Assembly (NCBI GenBank): GCA_035279865.1
Contig: DATEGY010000291.1
Coordinates: 1-11,536 of the forward strand
DNA from: 40CM-2-70-7 sp035279865
Lineage (GTDB): Bacteria > Gemmatimonadota > Gemmatimonadetes > Gemmatimonadales > GWC2-71-9
DNA: 11,536 nucleotides
Direction of reading: 5' to 3'
The notes under the pieces were generated by a model. It was given only the letters and a program-made list of their open reading frames with translations, was not told the origin of the DNA and ran no database searches. Of this stretch, positions 1 to 5,777 are shown one piece after another; the first letter of the stretch is position 1, and every line of letters starts with the position of its first letter. The position numbers were made by a program, and so were the translations under genes.

Positions 1-549
1 GTCTTCGACACCTACATCCTGTTCCAGACCGATCACGCCGTGGCGATCGTCGACCAGCACTCCGCGCATGAGCGCGTGTTGTACGAAACGGTCATGCGGC
101 AGCTGACCGGGGACGGCATGCCGGCCCAGCGGCTGCTCCTGCCGCTGACGCTCGAGCTCACCGCCGGAGAGCTGGATGCGGTGGAGCAGCACCGGGAACT
201 TCTGGCGCGCGTGGGCTTCGAGGTGGAGATGTTCTCCGGGCGCACGCTGGTCGCGCACACCGCGCCCAACCCGCACCCGCGCTTCGAGGCCCAGCGGTGC
301 CTGCAGGAGCTCATCGGCGACCTGGCGGGAGGGCGCTTCGGCGGGTGGCAGAACCGGTTGGAGCGGTTCGCGGCGACGTTCGCGTGCCGGGCCGCGATCA
401 AGGCGGGACACCGGCTGGACCCCGAGGAAATGCGCGAGCTGATCTACCGCCTGCTCACGGCCACCCTCCCGGCGCACGACGTCCACGGTCGGCCGACCAT
501 CGTCCAGCTGCCGGCGGACGAGGTGGAGCGGCGTTTTGGCCGGAGCTGA
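1..549 (+). CDS. mutL: DNA mismatch repair protein MutL, C-terminal part (5' end outside window)
   Basis: The reading frame is open from base 1, so only the last 182 residues are visible; the N-terminal GHKL ATPase lies upstream of the window. MutL couples MutS mismatch recognition to strand incision. The fragment is the C-terminal dimerisation and endonuclease domain. It carries DQHSAHERVLYE (fragment residues 18-29), matching the metal-binding motif DQHA(x)2E(x)4E with Ser for Ala; ACRAAIKAG (128-136), the ACR motif; HGRP (162-165); and FGR (179-181), the FxR motif at the extreme C-terminus. This set marks a nicking-type MutL, as in bacteria lacking MutH. One oddity is that the usual CPHGRP reads DVHGRP, so the metal-ligand Cys is replaced by Asp. 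The stop lies inside or just before miaA, depending on the miaA start chosen, which suggests translational coupling; mutL-miaA adjacency is common in bacteria. Confidence 0.95.
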   Translation, partial: VFDTYILFQTDHAVAIVDQHSAHERVLYETVMRQLTGDGMPAQRLLLPLTLELTAGELDAVEQHRELLARVGFEVEMFSGRTLVAHTAPNPHPRFEAQRCLQELIGDLAGGRFGGWQNRLERFAATFACRAAIKAGHRLDPEEMRELIYRLLTATLPAHDVHGRPTIVQLPADEVERRFGRS

Positions 550-1492
550 GTCCGCCAGAACGATGGTCGTGGTGGGACCGACGGCGTCGGGGAAGACCGC
601 GCTCGCCGAAGCCCTCGCCGCGCTCCTGCCGCTCACCGTCATCTCTGCCGACGCCCGCCAGGTCTACCGGGAACTCGACATCGGGACGGCCAAGCCTGGA
701 CCGGAGCTGCGCGCCCGAGTCCCTCACCTGGGGCTCGACCTGATTGCCGTCGGCGAGCGCTACAGCGCGGGCCGGTTCGCCGCGGATGCGGCCGGGTGGA
801 TCGCGGACGTGCGCGGCTCTGCGCGGACGCCCGTGGTGGTCGGGGGAACCGGGTTTTACATCCGGGCGTTGGGAGAGGGGTTGTTTCAGGAGCCCGATCT
901 GGACCCGGACGCCCGGGAGGCGCTGCGGGACTGGACGGATGGATTGGACACGGGCGCGCTGGTCCGGTGGGCCGGACGGCTCGACCCGCGTTTTGGCGGC
1001 GGGGGCCGCCAGCGGGCCGCGCGGGCCATCGAGGTCGCACTCATGACCGGGTATCCGCTGTCGCACTGGCAGGAGGTGGCCCGGGAGACGGGCGCCATTC
1101 GGCCGTGGTACATTCATCTCACCCTGCCGCGCGACGTTCTGCATCGCCGGATCGCCGAGCGGGCGGACCGGATGCTGAAACAGGGGCTCGTCGAAGAGGT
1201 GCGGCGCGTGCTCGCGACCGGTGTGGCGCCCGACGCACCGGGCCTGGATGCAGTGGGGTACCGCGAGGTGGTGGCGGCGGAGCGGGGGCAGCTCGCGTGG
1301 GCGGACGTTCGCCAGACGGTGGTGATCGCCACCCGACAGTATGCGAAGCGGCAGGAGACGTGGTTTAGAAACCAGTTGTCAGTGGCCAGTGGACAGAGGC
1401 CAGTGACAAATGTTTGGAGAGTCGACGCTACGCTTCCGTCGGCGGAGCTCGCCGAGATCGTCGTTCGCAAGTGGACCGAAACTGACCACTGA
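536..1492 (+). CDS. miaA: tRNA dimethylallyltransferase MiaA
   Basis: MiaA transfers a dimethylallyl group from DMAPP to N6 of A37 in tRNAs that read UNN codons. With the TTG start the protein is 318 aa, near the usual 300-316. Visible motifs are the P-loop GPTASGKT (14-21), ISADARQVYRELDIGTAKP (the catalytic Asp and substrate region), GGTGFYIRAL, GYREVV, and TRQYAKRQETWFR near the end. TTG 536 has a Shine-Dalgarno-like AGGTGGAG at 521-528 and overlaps mutL by 14 nt. The alternative ATG 563 has no ribosome site at proper spacing and leaves only two residues before the Walker strand ends, so TTG is preferred with moderate confidence. After TWFRNQ the reading frame passes through a degenerate heptamer repeat (1373-1407), then resumes family-like sequence (WRVDATLPSAELAEIV), and ends inside a second, inverted heptamer array. 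The C-terminus therefore seems to carry about 12 extra repeat-derived residues. Confidence 0.94.
   Translation: MAGAESARTMVVVGPTASGKTALAEALAALLPLTVISADARQVYRELDIGTAKPGPELRARVPHLGLDLIAVGERYSAGRFAADAAGWIADVRGSARTPVVVGGTGFYIRALGEGLFQEPDLDPDAREALRDWTDGLDTGALVRWAGRLDPRFGGGGRQRAARAIEVALMTGYPLSHWQEVARETGAIRPWYIHLTLPRDVLHRRIAERADRMLKQGLVEEVRRVLATGVAPDAPGLDAVGYREVVAAERGQLAWADVRQTVVIATRQYAKRQETWFRNQLSVASGQRPVTNVWRVDATLPSAELAEIVVRKWTETDH
1373..1407 (+). repeat. Degenerate heptamer tandem array (CAGTGGY), left arm of an inverted pair
   Basis: Five consecutive 7-bp units start at 1373, 1380, 1387, 1394 and 1401, all close to CAGTGGY. The array lies within miaA codons and is translated as about 12 residues (LSVASGQRPVT region). 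It is in inverted orientation to the array at 1478-1505. This resembles the short tandemly repeated heptamers known from cyanobacteria and some other phyla, but the family is not identified here. Confidence 0.75.
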
Positions 1493-1505
1493 CTACTGAC
1501 CACTG
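1478..1505 (-). repeat. Degenerate heptamer tandem array, right arm of the inverted pair
   Basis: Read on the minus strand this is three units of CAGTGGT/CAGTAGT plus a decayed fourth. On the + strand they are ACCACTG at 1485, ACTACTG at 1492 and ACCACTG at 1499. It contains the miaA stop codon (1490-1492) and fills most of the space before bshA. About 22 of 30 aligned positions match the reverse complement of the array at 1373-1407, so the transcript could fold into a stem around a loop of about 70 nt. Confidence 0.75.
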
Positions 1506-1516
1506 GCATCTCCTCA

Positions 1517-2644
1517 ATGCGCATCGGCATCACCTGCTATCCGACGTACGGCGGCTCCGGCGCCATCGCGACCGAGCTGGGGCTCGAGCTGGCGAAACGC
1601 GGCCACGAGATCCACTTCGTGTCGTACGCCAGTCCGTTCCGGCTCCCGTCCTTCGCGGAGCGTGTGACCTTCCACGAAGTGACGCAGGCCGAGTATCCGC
1701 TGTTTGAAACGGCGTCGCCGTACGCGCTGGCGCTCGCGGTGAAGCAGCACGAAGTGGCCTTGCGCGAGCAGCTCGACATCATGCACGTGCACTACGCCAT
1801 TCCCCACGCCGCCACGGCCTGGCTGGCCAAGCAGATGCTCGCCGAGCAGCGCGACCTCAAGCTCGTGACCACGCTGCACGGTACCGACATCACGCTGGTG
1901 GGGAAGGATCCGAGCTACTACACCCTCACCAAGTTCTCCATCGAGCGCTCGGACCGCGTCACCGCGGTGTCCAAGTACCTCCGGGAGGAGACCTACCGGG
2001 CGTTCGGGTGCGCGCGCTGCGACGTCACCGTCATTCCCAATTTCGTTTCCACCACGTCGTACAAAGCGGCCACGGAGAGCTGGTTCCGGCGAGCCCTGGG
2101 GGCGGGGACGCAGCCGATCCTCCTGCACGTGTCGAACTTCCGTCCCGTGAAACGGGTGCAGGACGTCGTGCGCATCTTCGCCGGCGTGCGGAAGGTGATG
2201 CCGGCCATGCTCGTGATGGTCGGGGACGGTCCGGAACGGGATGCGGCGCAGACCGAGGCGGACTCGCTGGGGCTCAAGAACGACGTCCGGTTCCTCGGCA
2301 AGGTCGACAACGTCGCTGACGTCATGCGCGGGGCCGATCTCTTCCTGCTCCCCTCCGAGGCGGAGTCGTTCGGTCTCGCCGCCCTCGAAGCCATGGCGTG
2401 CGGTGCACCGGTGATCGCGTCGAACGCGGGCGGGCTGCCGGAGCTCGTGGTGGAGGGGGAGACGGGGTTTCTCTCTCCGCCCGGCGACGTGGCGGCCATG
2501 ACCGCCAACGCCCTGGAGATCCTCCGCACCCCCGCACTCGCCGCCCGGATGCGGGCGGCCTCGGTCGAGCGCGCGCAGGCTTTTTCCGTGGACAAGGTCG
2601 TCCCGCAATACGAACGGGTGTACGAAGACCTCCTCCGTGGCTGA
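1517..2644 (+). CDS. bshA: N-acetyl-alpha-D-glucosaminyl L-malate synthase BshA (GT4 glycosyltransferase)
   Basis: BshA joins UDP-GlcNAc and L-malate to GlcNAc-malate, the first step of bacillithiol synthesis. The protein is 375 aa, typical for the family. The N-terminus MRIGITCYPTYGGSGAIATE is the BshA version of the GT-B glycine-rich loop. HVHYAIPHA (90-98) and LHGTDITLVGKDPSY (120-134) are strongly BshA-like, separating it from generic GT4 enzymes. The C-terminal Rossmann half has SNFRPVKR (206-213) and the nucleotide-sugar EX7E motif, E283 to E291, in ESFGLAALE. ATG 1517 aligns with known BshA starts. It has no Shine-Dalgarno sequence, because the 24 bp after miaA are largely heptamer repeat. 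The stop overlaps the next gene by 8 nt. bshB and bshC, needed to finish bacillithiol, are not in the window. In Bacillus subtilis bshA is also near birA, as here. Confidence 0.92.
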   Translation: MRIGITCYPTYGGSGAIATELGLELAKRGHEIHFVSYASPFRLPSFAERVTFHEVTQAEYPLFETASPYALALAVKQHEVALREQLDIMHVHYAIPHAATAWLAKQMLAEQRDLKLVTTLHGTDITLVGKDPSYYTLTKFSIERSDRVTAVSKYLREETYRAFGCARCDVTVIPNFVSTTSYKAATESWFRRALGAGTQPILLHVSNFRPVKRVQDVVRIFAGVRKVMPAMLVMVGDGPERDAAQTEADSLGLKNDVRFLGKVDNVADVMRGADLFLLPSEAESFGLAALEAMACGAPVIASNAGGLPELVVEGETGFLSPPGDVAAMTANALEILRTPALAARMRAASVERAQAFSVDKVVPQYERVYEDLLRG

Positions 2645-3458
2645 TCTCCTCCGCCTGGTTCGGGGGCACAATCTGGTGGTCGCTGGACTGGGCGTGCTCG
2701 CCGGGGGTTGGATCGCCCTCGGTCACCTCGCCGTTCCGGCGCCTCTCGCCTGGGCGGCGTTTTCGGGCGTCGGGCTCGGCGCGGCGGGCAACGTCCTCAA
2801 CGACATCTGGGATGCGCCGGGGGACCGGACCAATGCACGGGGCGACCGGCCCCTCGCGTCCGGGCGGGTGCGGCGCGGCACCGCCGATCTCCTGGTGTGG
2901 TGGGGGGCTTGCCTCGGCCTTGCGAGTGCCGCGCTCGTCGGCGGCAGGCTGCTGGCCGTGGCCCTCGTCGCGCTCGCGCTCATGGCCGCGTATTCGCCCC
3001 TGCTCAAGCGCCGGGGGGTGGCCGGGAATGTCACGGTCGCCGTCGTCGCGGGGTTCCCGCTCATGTTCGGCGCACTCGCGGTGCACCACGCCGCGGCGGG
3101 TGTCGTGCCCTGGATTCTCGCGGCCTGGCTCCATCTCGGTCGTGAGGTGGCGAAGGACCTGGTGGACGTGCCGGGCGACCGGGTCCTTGGGCGACGGACC
3201 CTGCCGATAGAGTCGGGTGAGCGGGTGGCACGGAACGTCGCGCGCGTCATCCTGTGGGGCTTCATCCCGGTCAGCGCCCTGTTGCCGGCCCTCGACGGGT
3301 ACGGCTGGTGGTACTTCGTGCTGGCCGCCGCCGCCGACGGACTGGTCTGGAACGCGGCACGGGCGCTCGCGCTCGCGCGGTACCCGGCGGCCGTCCGGCA
3401 CGCAAAGCTCGCCATGCCGCTGGGCGTGGCCGCACTCGTACTCGGGAGGGTGGTGTGA
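2637..3458 (+). CDS. UbiA-family prenyltransferase, resembling (di)geranylgeranylglyceryl phosphate synthase
   Basis: This is a 273-aa integral membrane protein, about 8-9 predicted helices, of the UbiA superfamily, which transfers prenyl diphosphates to aromatic or polyol acceptors. Asp-rich motif 1 is NDIWDAPGD (55-63, NDxxDxxxD), followed by RTNARGDRPLASG. YSPLLKRRGVAGN (119-131) follows, and motif 2 is REVAKDLVDVPGD (169-181) with RRTLPIESG. The combination REVxKDxxDxxGD plus RTLPI is what archaeal-type DGGGP synthases and their bacterial homologues show, more than UbiA or MenA proper. This substrate assignment is inference; menaquinone or another quinone-like acceptor remains possible. 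GTG 2637 is used as start and overlaps bshA by 8 nt; no clear ribosome site is seen, consistent with coupling. The stop overlaps uppP by 4 nt, placing two polyprenyl-diphosphate enzymes together. Confidence 0.8.
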   Translation: MADLLRLVRGHNLVVAGLGVLAGGWIALGHLAVPAPLAWAAFSGVGLGAAGNVLNDIWDAPGDRTNARGDRPLASGRVRRGTADLLVWWGACLGLASAALVGGRLLAVALVALALMAAYSPLLKRRGVAGNVTVAVVAGFPLMFGALAVHHAAAGVVPWILAAWLHLGREVAKDLVDVPGDRVLGRRTLPIESGERVARNVARVILWGFIPVSALLPALDGYGWWYFVLAAAADGLVWNAARALALARYPAAVRHAKLAMPLGVAALVLGRVV

Positions 3459-4240
3459 GCTGGTGGCAAGGTGTGATTCTCGGGCTGGTGCAGGGCCTGA
3501 CGGAATTTCTCCCGGTGTCCAGCTCGGGACACCTGCGCGTGGTCGAAGTGCTGACCGGTGTGAAGGCCCCCGGCGTGTTCGTCGAGGTCTCACTCCACGT
3601 CGCCACGCTCTTCGCGGTCCTGGTCGTCTACGGTGCCCGGCTCTGGAGCATCATCCGGGGCATGCTCTCCGGGGACCAGGCGTCTCTGCGCCGGGCCGGA
3701 CTCCTGATCGTCGCCACCATCCCCGCGGCGGTTCTGGGTGTGCTCTTCCACAAGCAGGTGGAAGAAGCGGCGACCAGCCTCGTGTTCATCGGGATCTGTT
3801 TCATCGTGACCGGGGCCGCGCTCTGGTCCACGAAGGGCCGGTCCGGCGCACGGCAGGAGCCCGCGTTCGGTGGGGCCGTGGGCATCGGACTGGCGCAGTC
3901 GGTGGCGGCGCTCTTCCGCGGGATCTCCCGTTCGGGGTCTACCGTCGCGGCCGCGCTCTGGGTGGGACTCGAGCCGACGGCGGCCGCCGAGTTCTCGTTC
4001 CTCTTGTCGATCCCGATCATCGCGGGCGCGGCGCTGGTGGAAGGACGGCACGCCACCGTGGACATCGCGGCGGTGGGTGCGGGCTCCCTCGCGCTTTCCT
4101 TCCTGGTAGCGTTCGTCAGCGGGATCTTCAGCATCCGCTTCCTCGTCGCGATGCTGAAGCGCGGGCGCTTTTATCTCTTCGCTCCGTACTGCTGGGCCGC
4201 GGGACTGTTCGCCATCGCCTACGGGCTGTGGCATCCCTGA
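3455..4240 (+). CDS. uppP: Undecaprenyl-diphosphatase UppP (BacA)
   Basis: UppP dephosphorylates C55-PP to the C55-P lipid carrier used for peptidoglycan and other envelope polymers, and can confer bacitracin resistance. It is 261 aa (E. coli 273), hydrophobic throughout. The start is GTG 3455 (SWWQGVILGLVQG...), 4 nt overlap with the preceding gene, with GGGAGGG at 3444-3450 as ribosome site. The catalytic motifs are Q13-G-L-T-E17 with FLPVSSSGH to H26, matching the (E/Q)xxxE motif and the SS(S/T)GH region of BacA, and the second motif GISRSGST with R159 and T163, equivalent to E. coli R174 and T178. An oddity is that the Pro beginning the PGxSRS motif is Arg155 here (FRGISRS). All other key residues are intact, so activity is expected. 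An ORF extending much further upstream in this frame is only a shadow of the previous gene. Confidence 0.95.
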   Translation: MSWWQGVILGLVQGLTEFLPVSSSGHLRVVEVLTGVKAPGVFVEVSLHVATLFAVLVVYGARLWSIIRGMLSGDQASLRRAGLLIVATIPAAVLGVLFHKQVEEAATSLVFIGICFIVTGAALWSTKGRSGARQEPAFGGAVGIGLAQSVAALFRGISRSGSTVAAALWVGLEPTAAAEFSFLLSIPIIAGAALVEGRHATVDIAAVGAGSLALSFLVAFVSGIFSIRFLVAMLKRGRFYLFAPYCWAAGLFAIAYGLWHP

Positions 4241-4980
4241 CCCTCGACGGCATCGGCGGCGGGACTCTCGCCAGGCGCTGGGGTGTCCCGCAGGTCTCAC
4301 TGCATGAGTCTCTCGGTTCCACCCTCGACTCCATTCACGAGCTGGGAAGCCGGGGTGCGCCCTCGGGATCCATCGTGCTCGCGGAAATCCAGACCGCCGG
4401 GCGGGGGCGCGACGGCCGCACCTGGCGCTCGCCGGCCGGCGGACTCTGGCTGGGCGCGCTCCTGAAGCCGCCCGCATCCGACGTGGGCGTCTATTCCCTC
4501 CGCGTGGGCCTCGTCCTGGCGGACGCCATCGACGAGCTGCTGGGGAGACCGGCGGCGCGCGTGAAATGGCCGAACGATGTCGTGCTGGCAGACCGGAAGG
4601 TGGCGGGCATTCTCTGTGAGGGTCGCTGGCAGGGCGACGCCCTGCAGTGGCTCGCGATCGGCATCGGCTGCAACGTGGCGAACGAGATCCCGGCCGACGT
4701 CCGGGACCTGGCCACCCGGCTCGCCGATCACCGCCCGGGTACCACCCGGCTCGAGCTCTGTGACCGCCTGGTGCCGGCCCTGCCGCGCCTCGGCGCCGGG
4801 GGACTCCGGCTTGCGGACGCCGAGGTCGCGGCTTTTGCCGCACGGGACTGGCTGCTCGGGCGGGAGATCCGGGCTCCCCTCGCGGGCCGGGCCGCGGGCC
4901 TCCGGTCGGACGGCGCGCTCCTGGTGAAAACGGCGCGCGGCACGGAGGCGGTCCGGGAAGGGCACATCGAGGTGGCGTGA
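4228..4980 (+). CDS. birA: Biotin--[acetyl-CoA-carboxylase] ligase BirA, monofunctional
   Basis: The enzyme activates biotin with ATP and attaches it to the biotin carrier domain of carboxylases such as acetyl-CoA carboxylase. The 250-aa product has ESLGSTLDS (27-35), the biotinyl-AMP loop GRGRDGRTWRSPAGGLWLG (58-76), KWPND (113-117), KVAGILCE (124-131) with K124 equivalent to E. coli K183, and IGIGCNV (144-150). These cover the catalytic core and a short C-terminal SH3-like domain (about 200-250). There is no N-terminal winged-helix DNA-binding domain, so it is a group I ligase that does not repress biotin genes. The start is inferred: GTG 4228 overlaps uppP by 13 nt. The frame is open far upstream through uppP, but that stretch has no BirA similarity. 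No strong ribosome site is evident. Confidence 0.93.
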   Translation: MASLTLDGIGGGTLARRWGVPQVSLHESLGSTLDSIHELGSRGAPSGSIVLAEIQTAGRGRDGRTWRSPAGGLWLGALLKPPASDVGVYSLRVGLVLADAIDELLGRPAARVKWPNDVVLADRKVAGILCEGRWQGDALQWLAIGIGCNVANEIPADVRDLATRLADHRPGTTRLELCDRLVPALPRLGAGGLRLADAEVAAFAARDWLLGREIRAPLAGRAAGLRSDGALLVKTARGTEAVREGHIEVA

Positions 4981-4982
4981 GC

Positions 4983-4988
4983 TAGATT
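4983..4988 (+). promoter_or_regulatory. Possible -10 element (TAGATT) just before coaX
   Basis: TAGATT begins 15 nt before the coaX ATG, in the only gap of this part of the gene run, and no Shine-Dalgarno sequence follows. If used, transcription would start within a few bases of the ATG and give a near-leaderless mRNA. The same hexamer precedes the gene at 6776. No good -35 is visible, so this is weak. It is also the centre of a small palindrome, GCTAGATTAGC. Confidence 0.3.
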
Positions 4989-4997
4989 AGCGCCCGT

Positions 4998-5777
4998 ATG
5001 CTCCTTGCCCTCGACGTCGGGAACACGGAAACCACGCTGGGCCTGTTCGACGGGGACCGGCTCACCCACCACTGGCGTCTCACGACCACCGTCCACCGTA
5101 CACCGGACGAGTGGGGTGCGGCGCTCACCTCCTACCTGACGCAGGCGGGCCATTCCACGAGTGAGGTGAGGGCCGGCATCGTCGCTTCGGTGGTGCCCCT
5201 CGTCTCGCACGCGCTGGGGGAGGGGATCCGGATTGCCATCGGCCAGCCTCCGACGTTCGTGGATGCCAGGTCCGCGCTGCCGATCACCCTGGACGTCGAC
5301 GAGCCGCTGACCGTGGGCGCCGACCGCATCGTGAACACGCTCGCCGCGTCCCAGATCTACAGGGACGATTGCATCGTGGTCGACTTCGGGACGGCGACCA
5401 CGTTCGACTGCATCACGAAGGATGGGCGATTCATCGGCGGCGTGATCATGCCGGGTGTGGTCACCGCCGCCAACGAGCTGGTGCGCAAGACGGCGAAACT
5501 CCCCGCGGCGGAGCTTTCCCCGCCGGCGCACGCGATCGGCCGGCGGACCGAGGACTGCATCCGGTCGGGAGTACTCTTCGGCACGGCGGAGGCGATCGAC
5601 GGACTGATCCGCCGCGTCCGGGCCGAGTGGCCGGGCGGGCGGAGGCCGAGGGCCGTGGCGACGGGCGGGTTGGCGCCGCTCATCGCCCCGTTGTGTAAGG
5701 AGATCGGGGCAACCGATCCGGATCTTACGTTGACGGGCCTCCGCCTGGCTGCGGGGACTCTGGGACTCAAGTGGTGA
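4998..5777 (+). CDS. coaX: Type III pantothenate kinase CoaX
   Basis: CoaX phosphorylates pantothenate with ATP, the first step of coenzyme A synthesis, in bacteria lacking type I CoaA. The 259-aa protein belongs to the ASKHA fold and is of normal length. Motifs are the N-terminal phosphate loop LDVGNT (5-10), VGADRIVN (106-113), the DFGTATTFD segment (129-137) and GGVIMPGV (147-154), followed by ATGGLAPLI (221-229), the second nucleotide-binding loop. ATG 4998 gives the family's standard start (MLLALDVGNT). It lies 17 nt after birA with no ribosome site, and a possible -10 element sits directly upstream. The stop overlaps the next gene by 4 nt (GTGA). Neighbouring birA makes a small cofactor group that feeds acyl and carboxyl transfer. 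Confidence 0.95.
   Translation: MLLALDVGNTETTLGLFDGDRLTHHWRLTTTVHRTPDEWGAALTSYLTQAGHSTSEVRAGIVASVVPLVSHALGEGIRIAIGQPPTFVDARSALPITLDVDEPLTVGADRIVNTLAASQIYRDDCIVVDFGTATTFDCITKDGRFIGGVIMPGVVTAANELVRKTAKLPAAELSPPAHAIGRRTEDCIRSGVLFGTAEAIDGLIRRVRAEWPGGRRPRAVATGGLAPLIAPLCKEIGATDPDLTLTGLRLAAGTLGLKW

Noticed and set aside
1373..1505. CRISPR-like repeat array
   Set aside because: The repeats are 7 bp, contiguous, degenerate and inverted, without spacers of regular length.
2322..3593. 423-codon minus-strand open frame
   Set aside because: Arg/Pro/Gly-rich composition with no domain, opposite well-supported bshA, UbiA-like and uppP genes.
3217..4980. 587-codon frame ending in birA, as if a long fusion protein
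   Set aside because: Only the part after about 4228 resembles BirA. The earlier part is Arg/Gly-rich shadow of the UbiA-like gene and uppP, which are both clearly coding in other frames.
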